Source of the DNA: Litomosoides sigmodontis
Lineage: Eukaryota > Nematoda > Chromadorea > Rhabditida > Onchocercidae
DNA: 64,000 nt
NCBI GenBank assembly: GCA_963070105.1
Contig: OY718806.1
Location: 4,113,865-4,177,864 of the forward strand
Reading direction: 5' to 3'
Below, piece after piece: positions 12,117 through 26,600 of the stretch. The translations under genes were made by a program, and so were the position numbers. Below the pieces are notes generated by a model. It searched no databases. It was not told the origin of the DNA and saw nothing but the letters and a program-made list of their open reading frames with translations. Each line of letters begins with the position of its first letter. Within the stretch, counting starts at the first letter, position 1.

Positions 12117-15100
12117 ATCCCCAAATATTCGATAAGTAATTGCGAGCCGTTCAAAGCATGTTCTGAATGCACGACTGAATATGACCTCCTGTGTGGTTGG
12201 TGCTTCCTTCGAGGTGTCTGCACCGAACCGGTTAATTGCACATCAGCAGTAATCACAGATATTTGTCCAGTATTCGACACTCCGGTTCCCTACACTTTAT
12301 CCGGCGCACTAACCAATTCTAATGCGTGGCATCCAACCAGGAACGCAAAATATTATTGTAAAGTTATTTCTCGAAATTTCAGCTAGAATTCATTCATCTT
12401 AAAATGTTATAAAGAAGGGAATGTAAGTTAGACTAAACTTGAATTTTTGAAGTGAGTACTTGAACAGCAATTTCTACTCTTGCTAAAAAGTTTGTAAGTG
12501 ATATCTGGTGGTAAGAAGGTTATTATGCTTCAAATGACAATATATACTTCATATTTTCCGGATTATTTTAATTTCATTTTATCATAAATTTTTTATCCAA
12601 CAACTTCAGATATTCAAAATTCAAAATCATCAGGGGTATACTTGCACATTTGAAAATATAATAGCAAAGGGAGAATGGACAGATACAGGTGTCATATGTC
12701 ATGCACCATCTTTTCGTATTGTGGTACCAATAGAAGAATTTCGGAAAGTCAATGTTTCCATTTACTACAATGGATTCAAAAACCCAATTGTCACTCAAGA
12801 AATTCTAATCTTCAACTGCTCCTTCTATAATTAGCAAATTTTTGTGAAATTTCCAATGCCCATTTTTTTCTTTCACATATTTGCCAGTGAAAGAAGAAAC
12901 GATCTTCTTAAAAACATGAATAAACATTTTTGTCTTTAAGTTTGAATTTCGATGGAAAAAATTAATTTTTTAGCTGCATGTCGTGTATGTCGTCATCATG
13001 GAACTGTCGATGGTGTGAAGTGGAAAATTTGTGTCTCGCACTTCATGAGAAATGCCGAGTTCAGAAATTACTAAATAATAGCTTGGTTCAAGTCGAAAAG
13101 TTAAGAGAGAAAATTTCAGAGTGATACAAAATCTTCCTGTCCACAGATCGATCCTATAGTGCGAAATAAAATGACCGTCGAGGTGGGCAATGACCAGATG
13201 ACAGCAATTCAAATGTTACATGTTAATGATCAGGAAGTATCGCACTTAAGTCTGTCGTTTCCGCTGCGAAAATGGTACAGTACTGCGGAATGCTTCACTT
13301 AAAAAATCCAAACTCTTCTGTGATCCATGGAATTATGCATTGAAGGGGAATGCTTCACAAGTGAGTTTGCAGCTGGAGGTGCTTAAAAATGGAGTCGTTG
13401 TTGACGAGTCATCAGGTCTTTGAACATTTCAATTACTGTAAACTACTTTAATCTTTCTTCATCCAAAATCCAATTTAAGATTGAAAGCTACAATGAATGG
13501 AAAAATTATTTTCTAAATCCTTCTCATTTTCATATCCAAGGTTTATCTGAATTAAATCCAGGCTAAAATTAATTCTTATGGTTTAATTTTAAGTAACAAT
13601 GTATAACTTTACTGTAACCGTATGGCTGAGGACTGCTCAACATGCCTTTCCTTGGATCCAAGTTGGAAATGTGCGTGGCGCGATAACACCTGCAAGTTTG
13701 ATGTACACTGCCAACAATCGGCTGCTACGCAATTGCCAGATCTTGTTTGTGGACAACCAGTGATCGACACTGTGCTTTTTAATGGTTTTCTGTAATTTAT
13801 TTTGTGGAAAAATTTTCCCATTTTTAGTACCTGGCGCGTTTTGGAATGCTTTTAGTTCGAGCCACAGTCAGGACCAGTCGAAGGTGGTAGGAAGATCAGG
13901 ATTCGCGGTCGAGATTTAGGTTCATTACTGAGCGAAATTAGGGGTCGCATCTTTGTTGGAGGCTCCAGATGTGAAGTTATCGAATTTGAAATAGCTTCTA
14001 AGTAAAGTTTCTTTTAGTTTAAAATTTAGAAGACTCGTCTTTCAATGCAAGTAGTTACTGAACGATTGCAGGATTTTGTGCGAAGTGAGTCCTGGAATAG
14101 GTTCCGGTTTAGTTAGTTTACGTGCTGGTCAAACTGGTCGACGCTTTGCTCATTCCACCGTGATTTATCAATTCGTAGATCCACAACCATTCTCACTTTG
14201 GACCTTTGTCAGGTGGAACCAAATTAACCATCTACGGTAGCAACTTGTACACCGGAAGCAATGCTTCAATTCTCATAGGAATTTACCCTTGCAAAGTATT
14301 GCAAAAAGCAAGTTAACACTTCAATTTTTTATATATCTCTCTTCTCCAAGTTGACGTTTGAAGAAACGTCATAGAATTCTACATATGTCTGCGCTGTAGG
14401 AACTTCAGTTCGATGCAACTTAAATCTTTTATTTGTGCAATGCAGTCTATTAGTTCTTGTCCTTTCGCAAAACCAAAGGATACCATTGCAAAATTAGCCG
14501 AAGAAACTCCATTTTTGGCAAGAAGATTTTTCTTTATTCAAAGGAACAAAAGACTGTTGAATTTTAAATGTTTATATGAGTGCCATATATACAATTAATG
14601 ACCAGCATGACCGGCTGCGTATGACCGTTATTCGCATTAAAGAATGAACGTTGGGCTAGCACCCACTCTCCTCTTCCTTCCATGGAGGAACAATGAATGA
14701 TTGCTTAAATTAATGAAAATTTTCATAGAAGAATTGCTAAATCATCGTGAAATATTTTTGTGACTCATCGGGCTTTTTTCAGAAAGAATTCGTGCAAGTG
14801 GAAGTGCGATAGATTTGGACAGCTAAAATGTATCATTAAAATGCTTCATTTTAGACTTTGTTACCGTCGTCAATAACATGCTTAACAAGTCAAAGTGATA
14901 GAGCAGGCATTTATCGAAGAATAAAAGTTACTATTGATCGAAGTACCAAAATTCTTCACGGAATATTTGAGTATCGGAATGATCCAATCGTCAAAAGAAT
15001 CCATCCCGAAGAAACATCCCAAAGTGATGGCAGAGTGATTGAAATTTTCGTACGTCCTAACTTTTTTATGATGTTTATCTCACTTATAATGATGAACCCA

Positions 15101-18100
15101 TTACAGAACGGGAAAGCATTGATATGAATTATTATTAAATATTTTCAACTGTTAAATCACCATACTAAAAAAATACAATTTTATCAAATGAAAGTTGTGA
15201 AATTTCATTAATCAAATTGAAGGGTGAGAATTTGAACTCGGTCTTGAATGCTAAAATATTTATTAAAAGCACAAATTCGGGCGAAGAAGCGATATCAGAG
15301 GTAAGCGATTGCCATGTGCATAATTCAACATTGATGAGATGTGATGTATTAGTTAGCCGACGGGTATTCCTACCAATCAGTTCATTCCCTTCAAAGTTAA
15401 CACGTTGGCCAGTGGCATTCGAAGTGGATGGCGTGAAATCTGTTCGAGATTTTGGTGGACGAATACACAGTTCTCTGTTGTGGCTGATCCGCAATTTCTT
15501 TTGTTCAAAAACGTTCGCATCCATAAGCCGGAACAGCTATTTCTGTTGGAAGGAAACCAATTATCTCTTGCAGCCACAGCTGAAGAATATCAGGTCTTCC
15601 ATTCTTTGATCAGAATTTCGACGTTCCCAATGACCAAATTCAAAGCTAAATTCTTTTTCAATCCACCATTTTAAGAATTTCCCGCTGGAAATCACATCTT
15701 ATTATTTTTATATAAAATTTTGTTTAAGGATTTTCATCGGTACGTCACAACGTGTAGTCGTGCTGCTCGAAGAAAAGCAGTTATTTTGTCGAGCACCATT
15801 CGGTACGGATATTTATTAACTTCAGCTTGAACTTAAATTGTTCTGCCCAGTAGTGAAAAGCTAATGACGCTTTCATGAATATTTCGCTAACAATTCAGAA
15901 GTTTTCCCAAATCATTCCATTTCAGAGTTTCTGTGATTCGTTTAGTTGCACTGTTGTTTACGACTGCTTGTTTGTTTGTTATCGGCTTGTTATTCTATAT
16001 TCTGTACAGAAATAAAAATCAGCGGAAACGAGAATACAAAAGAATACAAACGAAAATGAAAGAACTTGAATTTAGTGTACGTAATGAATGCAAACAGGTG
16101 AGTCATATTCGATTTTGACGATTCTGACAAATCGGTTTATCCACAAAAGGAAACAAATATTTCATCTTTCTTTACAGGCTCTCGTAGAGCTGCAAACCGG
16201 TGTGTCCAACTTGAAAATGGCAACCGACAATCGTATTCCATTTCACAATAAAACTGAATTCTACATCCGAATTCTGTTCAGAAATACAACTTTATATAGC
16301 GGTTTACTGCGCAATCGACAGCGTTTAGATAGGTTTAATTTGTTTTGTTTCAATTTTATACGCCTGAAGATTAGGACTATAGAAGTAACGCCGTTGATAA
16401 TGTATCGTTATAGCCAGTACGTTGCACTTCTTCTTTGTTGTTTAGATTTTCAACTCAATTATGGTTTAAAATCGGGATAATTTTCCCACTTATTTTCAGT
16501 TCTCGGAACTTTGACTACACGTCGTCAAAGTTATCCAAATTTAAGTACCTTCTCGGCAATGTCAAGTTCCTGTTGAAACTTATCGAAATGGTTGACAACA
16601 ATGCGTGCTACACTTTGGAAAACAAATGTGCTTTGTCGTCGCTTATCGTAGGCTCATTACTTGATGACATGTGCCATCGCACGGAAGTTGCTTTCGCTGT
16701 TTTGAATCGTCATATCCTAATATCGCTTAAAGTAATTTTTAGTAGATCTTTTACTTTGCTTAAATTTGCTGAAATCTAGACGGTATTAGCTTCATGTGGT
16801 AAATCCAAGTTCGAACCTGATTTGTTTCTAATTAAAAAAATTGTGTGGCAGAAGACTGAACAATTATATAAAAAGAGTTACATACAAATCATTTCTAGAA
16901 ATGTGAACCTCATATTATGATGTTTCGTCAAAGTGGTTCTCTAGCAGAGCAAATTTTTACGGTTTGGTTCAGTCTATGTTTTTTGGAGTATTTAAAAGAT
17001 GGTCCGGGCCAGTCAATGTATTTGTTGTATAAGGTATTGAAATGTCAAATTGAGCGCGGTCCCGTTGATGCTATAACCGGCGATGCACGATATTCATTAA
17101 GTGAATCAAAACTTCTCACAAGACCACTTGATGTTACAAGCATGGTTCGAGTTTGCTCTTCGATTTCATGAATCCAAAGAAATTAAGCTGAATGCTTTGA
17201 GTAAGTTGAATCTCAGTGTGGCCAGCAATACCGCGAGCTCGATCGATAAATGGTGGAAATGATAGCAACGTGAAATTTGTAAATGATTGTTCCGAACAAA
17301 GCATTATCTGTTTGGCAAACATTTACATTACTGTCGAAGTAGATGAACATTCATTGTAATCGCTGTAGATTTCCGTTGAAATTAGTTATCGTCGCTTCCA
17401 GCAGTTATGATTTGAAGCTCAACTGTTTACAATTCTAACTATTCTCACATGAATTTGACTTCATAAATTTCTTGGAAATTTTATAGAGTTGATTTGATAA
17501 CAGTAATTAACAACTTTACAGCAATTGCTCGTGATTCCTTTTGATAGTTCCAAGCAGTTGCCGATTATTCTTAGAGCATTAAGTTGTGATACGATTACTC
17601 AGGTTAAAAAAAAAACTGCTGAATACTATTTATTCCAATGAACCATTTTCTACTCGATTGAGCGTGGATCAATTTCATTTAGGTAATGAATTAAAGTTAT
17701 TGAATGATGCAAATAACATTGAAGAGAAAATTAATTCTCTTCACGAGTCTTTTGTTTTCATGATTTCTTTTCTTTGAAAAACTAAAATTGAAACAAATTT
17801 GTTAAGAATGGAAGTGTTCGGAACATTGCGCTACCACTCCAGTGGGTGATGATGGATTGGAAGAAGGCGAAATAAAAAAGCTGAAATGCTTGGATGATTA
17901 CAACATAAAGGAGAATACAATACTCGTCATGAAGCCAACTAGCACAAATTCACATCAAAGTATGTTTACCATTAGATAACATTTCGCGTGGATTACGATA
18001 AAGCAAAGGAAAAGCTTCAATTGTTGTATTTCTCACTTGTTTGTTTATTGCAGAAAATGATTGCACGAAAGCATTCATTTCATATAATCGGGGAGGTAAA

Positions 18101-19617
18101 AAATTACCGAGCACAGATGGAGAACGTGTTAGGTGAAATGTGAGAAGTCACTCTCTACCTTGCCCTGAATTTGCGTAAAATATCGTCATTTTCCATTGCT
18201 AATTGAAATTTAAGTTCATTTTTAGGATATTGCGACAAAGTATCCAATTTGAAGGGCAGTGCACATCCAGTTCAATATTATCATCTGGAACAACCACTCT
18301 CAATAGAAAATTACTTCAGGAAGAATGTCGATGCTGCGAACACATCCATACCAGAAATATTTCTCACACGATTACCCACAAGGTTTCAGCTTTTCATTTC
18401 GCAATGAACAAAGAAATTAAAAACTAAGGTCTTTAGAGAAATTTCTAAATTATAAACAAGATATTTATGTTACTGCAGAAGAAATTGGTGAGGACTGAGT
18501 ACAAAAGAAAACTGTATCTTGTAGCAAAGGAACGGTACAAAAATTCATAGACGATTTCCTGGAATATATGCGAAAGATTTTGAGTGTCCGCCACTCCTGT
18601 TATTCGTCTTTCACACTTTCGATAAAATTGCGATCAGGAATAATGTATAACATCTTATTTACTTTTTACATAAATTTACCGCTTTGAAATTTCATCAGTA
18701 AAACTACGATAAATAAAAAACATGTTGCGAATCTTAAAATTCATCTAAATTTTAAGCTGAATACGTAATATTTTAAATTGATATAATGGATTTGCATGCT
18801 TGTAGTTTATGGATGAAATGGGAGTTCGATGGAAAGTAAATCTTTGGATTTTGCGCTTCTGGGTAAACGTTCTATCAAATATTGACTACGTGTTAGATGT
18901 CGAGCGGACACCAGCAGTGGATAGCTCGTTAGCTGTAATTGCTCAAACATTGGTCGATGATTTCAGCAATGTTAACTACAAATTTGGAAAGGTAAAAACA
19001 TGCATATAAAATTTTTCTGATACAATTAAAATTCCTCCAAAAAGCGTTATTATTTCAGGAAAGTCCATCATCAAAACTCTTGTTCGCCAAAGAGATGAAA
19101 AAGTATCGTATAAAAGTGGCAGATTTCTTCCGAAATGTTGCCATTTCTCGTTGATTGTCCACCGAAGATTTTCATTGTCACATCGTTATTTCAACAAAAG
19201 TTAGCCATTGTTTGGAGATTGTTTTCAAGTAAGAAATTAGTTTTAGAGTGCACTACACTGAGATCTTGCTAATGTTTTAAAATTAAACTCCTTCCATACA
19301 AACAATCCATAAGATTCTTTCGTGTCGTACTGTTGAGGAGTAAGGAAAATGCAGCAAAGCACATTCAATTAATTTCTTTAATTAATTAAAGTTCACCAAC
19401 TCTAATTTACCCATTTTCCTAAATATGTCTTGAGTAGATGATCGCTTTCTCAGATTTATTCAATGATCTCTTTCATACGATAACTATTGTTTTAACATCA
19501 TTGTAGAATCTTTGTGATGGAAGAATCCATTGCGCATTGCAAAATGATCTGTATGAATTGGTTAGAAGTAATGGTATCCGTTTGCTGAAACGACTTCCTC
19601 CTACTACTGGTCAGTGA
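12117..19617 (+). pseudogene. Plexin-like receptor, Sema-less and frame-broken (probable pseudogene)
   Basis: Plexins are semaphorin receptors with Sema, PSI and IPT ectodomains, one TM and a split RasGAP-like cytoplasmic domain. Recognisable here in order: PSI1 (12117-12357, CSECTTEYDLLCGWC), IPT-linker exon (12610-12830), PSI2 (12975 on, CMSCMSSSWNCRWC), PSI3 (about 13600-13781), IPT repeats (13858-15800, GPVEGGRKIRIRGRDLG and GPLSGGTKLTIYGSNLY), TM (15926-16097), and GAP-domain exons from 16178 (RQSGSLAEQIFTVWFSLCFL, PVDAITGDARYSLSESKLL, LRFWVNVLSNIDYVLDVE) to a last exon ending TGA at 19615-19617. Lesions: no Sema domain upstream; no usable donor after the exon ending near 12830 (in-frame TAG); +1 shifts near 13245, 14190 and 17141 and in an A10 run at 17606-17615; -1 shifts near 15445 and 18575; phase mismatches around the TM exon. 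Neighbouring genes read cleanly, so general sequencing error is less likely. Local assembly error remains possible. Confidence 0.75.
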
Positions 19618-20642
19618 GTTGAAATGCGTGGGACAATTGAATGTTTACGTGTCATAATGAGACTGAACAGATATAAACCACATTTATGCTGCTGTACAAT
19701 TTGAATAAACGATTAGTGTTGAACATAGTTATTCCTCGTTTTAAATACAGATTGGTAATGAGAACAGAATTATGATGTACAGAAAAAGGCAATGATGAAT
19801 TTTTTCGGAGAAAAAAACGAACTGTGAAGTTCTGGGCAGATTATTCACAGTTATTTTTGTCTCGCAGACGAGTGACGGGTAGTAGCTTCAGAATAAGGGA
19901 GGTATCAAGGACAGTGCTAATCTTGAATGCTTTTGGACTTTTTAAACTTTAGATAATATTAGAATGACCACAAAATCATTCTACCTGTTCATCATTCACT
20001 TTGCTGACTAAGTCGACTAAACCAGTCCATCCTGGCGGGTATAATTATAATTCACCTCGAACTCCACAACAAAATAGTAGTATGAAAAAATAAGCCTTTA
20101 GTCTCCGGTATTATTTTATTGTAAAGTAAAACAATTCAGATACATGCGCTGTGCAGCACGATCTTTGAATTGTGTTAGTTTTATTTTTATTGTTATTATT
20201 AATGAGTGAACACAGGCAGGTATTCTCTTACACGTCCCACTATTGTAAATATAAAAATGAACACACACACGCACACACACACACACACACTCACACATAC
20301 ACATACACGTGCTTATACAGTAATAGGAAAGGAGACGGACATGTTGACAGACACACATAGTTGAATACGGATTGAACAGGTAGGGCAGCAGTATTCTAAA
20401 TTAGGAAGAAATGACGTAAAATGGATATGATTTAATGGATAGGATTTTGTTATGTGCAACAAGCGCCATGTGTTAATCATTTGAATCCATACAAGTATTC
20501 CATGAAATTCCTACAAATAGCAAGAAAGCGGAAGTGAACTGGATAGTCAAGGAAAATGAGCAAGTTTGAGGGATAGTTCTAAATAGCGAACATGATGACA
20601 TCCCACTAGTCGAAATTCGAAAATTTAAAAGATTTCAGGAAC
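19618..20642. other. Convergent intergenic spacer with CA repeat
   Basis: This is the spacer between the plexin-like locus (+) and the L1CAM gene (-), containing both 3' ends. It holds an interrupted CA dinucleotide repeat at about 20258-20310. I saw no FIGQY-type ankyrin-binding exon for the L1CAM gene on the minus strand here. Confidence 0.5.
20258..20310. repeat. Interrupted (CA)n microsatellite
   Basis: Tandem ACACAC interrupted by single G and T variants (CGCACAC, CTCACAC, CATACAC). It produces Thr-His and Val-Cys-rich frames on the two strands that are not genes. Confidence 0.95.
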
Positions 20643-23600
20643 TTACTGATTGCCTTCAATATCGATATGATCACCTCGCTCCAGCTCCTTCTGTTTAGCG
20701 GAATATTTGTTACTTCGTTGTCGTTCGCAACAGCACATTACTGCTGCGATGAATAATGCAAGAGCTACTGCACTTAATACTGCGATGAACCAAGCTGCGC
20801 TTCGCAAGTTTTCTACAAACATTAAATCGGTGAGTGTTCCCTCATTAACTGGTGCACTGTACGACTAGCATAAACGCATGACAAACGTGCACTTCAGTGC
20901 GAGCCACTTCTAGATGCCATTTGAATCAAATTCAAGATCTTCACGCTGCTTGAGAACAAAAACGTCATAGTAACACAAAAGTGTTCAGTTACTGCCGTCC
21001 AAAATAGATGAACGAGATTTTCAATTCAAGCTCACAACCGAGATGGTCTGTTGTATTCAAGTCTACTTTTTCCTATTGCAGTTCAGTTTCAATGCGGATG
21101 TAAGCTCCAGACGAACCGGTCGTCATTGATTCCTTTTCCATGTACGGTATTGTTCACGAATATTTTTAAACAATAGGTCGCTTCTGCTACTCACTTTTCT
21201 TGCTCTCTTTTCATTTTCAATCTGTTAAGTATTTAACGTACTCATACCATGAGAAATGTGCGTGATCGTAGTTCGACTTAAACTTCTTATTGTGATTACT
21301 TCTGATGTTCGTTGTCTTTGACCTTCCTTAGCGACACCAATCATTTTATATCGCGTACCTTCTTCTAGGTCGCTTAATAGGATTTCAGTTCGGGGTAAAC
21401 TTATTTGCTCACTTTCTACCCAATCATTACTATCTGAATATTGTTAAAATTAATGACGAGTGATAATTGCGTTTTTCATTACCGTAATAATTGCAAAAAA
21501 ATGAACAATTTTCTTACTGGCGACGGAATAATTAACAAGAAAAGTAGATCCTGGCATAGCCCACTCGGAGCCATTTGATGGTAACCACTGAACTCGAGCC
21601 GTTGTAGGAGAAATTACTTCAACAATGAAATTTGGTATGTCTGGTTCTGCAAGCACATTTAGAAATTATCAGCGGGATGGATGGCTCGCTTTGATGTTTG
21701 AAAGAAAGAAATCACCTGCAGATATCTTCTGGAAATTAAGAGAAAAACAGGTTCGACATCAGCGTACTAAGTATTTATTGATACTTATGATGAATGGATG
21801 AAAATAATGGAATTGGTTGCTTTTTTTTGTTTTGTAGTTCGTACAAGGTATTTTAACGTTTTCCTTGTTAAAGTGAAATTCCAAGCTTTTCGCATAATTG
21901 AAGTGAATGATAAAATACCTCGAAGTGGCCAGGTTCGTACTGGTCGTACCACTTTTGGTCCTTCACCACCCTTTGTTTCTGCCCAAACGGAAACCTTATA
22001 ACTAGTATCCGGTTCACCTTCCTCATTCAAATAATAAAGTTGTCGATTTAGCACAAATGTTTCATCTTTTATTCCCGTTGAGGAATCTTAAAATAAAAAA
22101 AAAAAATTAGAACAAGAAGTGTAATTCATGATAATGGAATTCAAATAGAGCTACGATTCAAGGAAATCGTTAAAAATAGTAAACTGTTAAAAGAAAACCG
22201 CACTTTCAAAAGTAATGAAGTAGCCACGAACGTATCCATTTGGCTGTCGTGGTGGTTCCCACGTAACATATAAACTTCTTGCTCCAACTGCTCGTACCCT
22301 CATATTATGTACTTTTGATGGTACTATAACATATGAAGTATTAGTTGTTAGGTTTGGGTGATGTCAATCCTCGAGAATTTCATTATTCCTTACTTCCTTC
22401 GGGAGTTGTAAATTTGATCGTTGTTGGCACCTCGCTAAGGTACCGACTGTTCGCTGTTCTAATGCGTGCTGTATAGTTTGTTATTGGCTTTAAACCGTAA
22501 AGAATCGTCGCGTTTCTCTGTTTTTCAATCCCAATATTTACTATGGCAAATGGCTTTGCATTTTCCCAGTAGTCAATCTAAAAGAAAAATGAAAGAGGTA
22601 TTAGGAGAGGAAACTATATGAGTAACTATGATTTACTTGCATGTCATTTGAATGCCTAAAAAATGGTATGTAAATTTACCAGGTAACCCTTGAAATGACC
22701 ACGTATGGATTTCCGATCCACATGTTTCCATATAAGAAGAGCGGCAGTGCAATTGATGAATTCAGAAACGCTGAAATCAACCGGCGACGACAATGGTGCT
22801 GCAAAAACATTGAATTTATAGTTACATTTTAAGATCCTCATTTTGGCACTTAAATTCTAGAAGATTTACCATCTTCTCCTGAATACCCTTTGACAGTTGT
22901 TGGTTTCACAATTGCACGACCAAAACTATTCAGAGATTCAACTTGAATTAAATATTCTCGGAATGTTGGCTGATCCCGAACAACTGTATGATTCTGAAAA
23001 TCCCAAATGAATACGTGATTCACTTGCAAAAATTGGAACTAAAATGAACTGATATTCAACAAATAACTTACTGCTAAAGGGTCTTCAATTCGTATTTCTG
23101 TCCAAGTTTCTCCTGGTTGATTAAGCTTATAACGGACAATGTACTGCAATCCTGGACCATTCCAATCATATTTGTGCATTGGCTTCCATTCAATGATCAT
23201 ATTATTTGGTTCGCTCCCTTCCGCTCGGACACCCTTCGGATTTGTGTATGGGTAGTAAGGTTTCGTGGAGCACACTTTCCCCTTCTTGAAGCCTGGCTCG
23301 CTTTCACCACGCGAATTTCGAGCTATTACACGGAATGTGTAATTCACCTGAAATGTGAAATTCACCTTGTTGACGAAATTACTAAATTGCTTGCTCCAAT
23401 GGGTAATGGACGAGTTGGATAATTTATCGAGAAAATTCTCAATAATATGCACTTTGTCTGGAAGTGAAAATTTTAAATTCTCACCCACGGTGAAAGTGCA
23501 ATTTCCGCTTGGTAGAAATCGGCATCAGTGTTCGCCTCCTCCACAGCAGTTTTCCATAATCCCTGAAGTTAACTTTGGGTGACTTCGGCGCTAACATCCA

Positions 23601-26600
23601 GTAGAAATATTGTTTTGAAGAAAACACACTTCTTCAAAATCAGTATGCATTTGAACCAGAAACTGCTTGATTCTATCACCATGATCATTCGGTCGACGCC
23701 ATCTCAGCAGTGCTCTTCGTTCGTTGCAATTTATTTCTGTCACCAATGGCACGCCAGGTACATCTGCGAATTTCCGACTGTTCAAGGAACTTTTGAATGA
23801 CTTTCACACACAGACATACATCAAATTATTCATTCATTTTCTGAACAATTTTATTTATTTTTTAGCATCACAATGCTTCTACCTGAAATGAAATTCCGAA
23901 AAAAGTATATAAACGTGACTAATGTTGAAGTGAAATAATCACCAAGTACAGTCAACTCAATTCCTGAAATTTTGACATCGACATCGGTAAGAGCGATGCA
24001 ATCAATATTTCCTGAATGAAAACTACGAGCATCAACGATAAGCAGGGAATTGTTTAACAGCCTGAAAATTTTTGAGTTAATACATTTCAAATTTGCACTC
24101 GAAACTTAGCAGTCTGAAGAGGTGGGATTGGAAATGAAAAAGCAAAAAACAAGAATTCAACGAAGTTAGAAGAGGTCATAACAGCTGCAGGAATAAAGTG
24201 CTTCTTCAAAAGGCGAAGCGTACTTAAAATGGACAGAGTCATTAATTGGTACTCCATTATGAGTCCAAAAGTATTCAACTGTAAGACGAGGATCACAGAC
24301 TGCTTCACATACGTACTCCATCGATTCATGCGCTTCCAGGATTGTTTTCTTTGGTGTTGGCACACGAATAAAATGTGTTGGACCTGTTAAATAACACTTG
24401 AATGCAAATAATAATTGAAAAATAAGAAAACTATGATCGAGTACTTCTTCTATACTTTTTAGCAATTAGACTTAATTATTGATTAGGAGGAAGATTACTG
24501 AAAACTTGTAGTCGATTGACAGCTCGATTAATACCATACTTGTTCGATACATTGCAATAGTAAAGACCTTCATCGGCCGAATTCACTTGCGATATGCGCA
24601 ATGTATGATTAGGGAAAATCTGAGAAGGAATATAAATTTTAGTAATTGTTAGTTTAACTGCAAAAAAAGGTTCAAAATGCATCAATTAGCTTTAAATAGA
24701 TTAAAAATTGCAGAAGCTAACATGGATTTTTCCGGGAACAACAGCAATGGAGTGGTCATTAGTGTCCACCCATTTAACCACTGCTTCCGGTGCTGCGTCA
24801 ACATGGCATGGTAGCTCTACGGTTGATTTACGTACCACATTCCAGATACGACGACTTGGCATTTTGAAAGATGGGGCATAAGCTACAATAAAGCCCAATT
24901 TTCAATTTTGATTTTATAGTTTTTTTCTCAACGACTTAAACCGGATAAAATTGATATTTGTAACATAAGTCGACGATTCAGTCTATCTTGTATAAATCCT
25001 TTCAGTTTTAATATCAAAATATCAGGTACTACGTGAATCACATGTGTTCTTTTGTTTTTCTCATGTTACCTGTTAAAAAAAAAAAGCATAATGATTTAGT
25101 TGCATTACCGCGCACATTCACGAAAGCATTTCCAAAGACGTAACCAAGCGGATTCGACGCATTGCATTGATAAACAGCTGTGTCAACGTCATGATTCAGA
25201 TTTATGATTCGTAATATTTGACCGTTTTTTAAAATCATACGTCGATCATTGTCTGCCAACTCTAAAGGAACTATTACAAGTAATGATGAAGTTATGAAAT
25301 TCGAGTTAAATCGATGTTAACAGGAAGACCGATAATGTAAGATAGCACAACATGCTCCATCACATCTCAAATACGCGGAATAATAGCCTATAATTTAATT
25401 GTAGTTGCTGTTTGGATGTAGAGATCTTGATTTCATCTATAAGTGGGACGAAGGCTTTTCAGATCTTACCAGCACCACATACATGATTGACGATGCCTAT
25501 GAAATTTGAGGGAGAGAACTCTCATAGAAAAGAATCAAACCGTGCAATGGTACACCGTTGATAAACCACTGAACGATGGGAGTTGGAATTCCCGATGTCA
25601 CGCAATGAATTTCAGCGGCACTGCCTTCCGGTTCGTCAATATCCTGCGGCTTAACAATCCAAAATGGGGCTGCTAAAGTAACTTTCAGATTTAAACAAAA
25701 ATTTAAGTGAAAGGGTTGAAAAAAAGAAGTCATATCTGGTTCGATAAGCGCTTGCTATTTTATTACAATTTTTAAATTAATAAAGAAAGCTCTTGGACGT
25801 TGCATGAACAAACTATTTTATTTATCTAACAGTTTTAAGATGCTGATCTGATATTATAGGAGAATTACCGGTGATAATGACATGCATTTGATGAAATAGA
25901 TGCTGTGCTCGACATTCGTATACTCCAGCATCTTCCGGGCGAACATTTTCGATGATCAAAGCTTTACCGTAATCAGCCTCTTGTGATTTAAAATCTTGTA
26001 ATCGAGAAAGCGGCAATTCGCCATTTAATTTACTCCAAGTTATATTTGGTAAAGGCCTGAATTCATTGTAATGTAATATTGTTTTATTGATTTTACATAA
26101 ACAACGGTTAATTAATGTGTTGTAAGCAAGCAGCGAAGAAGTTCTCCGAAAAAAAGAAATTAGGCGATGGTGAGTTATACACTGCAATAAGTAAAATTTA
26201 CCTCCCGCCAAAAATGCACATCAGTTTGAGCTTGGCTCCTACTTTGACAGACACTTCTTCTGGACTAAGCCATAACTTATGTATAGCTGTTCCATTGCTT
26301 CCTGCAAAATGACTTTCTATTGCGGCATAAAAAAAAATATTTAGGTAGGTGAGGAAAAAAGGAACTACCGACTTAAAATGAAAGCTGTAAGTTAGAAATA
26401 CTTTTGACAGGGTTGACGATAAGCTGGAATTCGCTGCCTTCACGATAGTCTCCATGCAATACAGGAGAGGTTGCTGCACACTGATAAATTAAATTTGGTT
26501 GGCCGTCACGTTTTTCGACTGCGGTGAAATGAAGGGTACCTGGGTGAAAGTATCGACCATTAGGTATTTGGTCGAAGAAAAAAAAATATATTTTAGTTTC

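Noticed and set aside
15217..15609. Single 130-codon frame in the plexin locus as a separate gene
   Set aside because: Its first part is a plexin IPT segment and the second part is out of frame with it, so this is a frame-broken exon, not an independent gene.
20116..20360. Cys/Val- and Thr/His-rich small frames on both strands
   Set aside because: Produced by the CA dinucleotide repeat.
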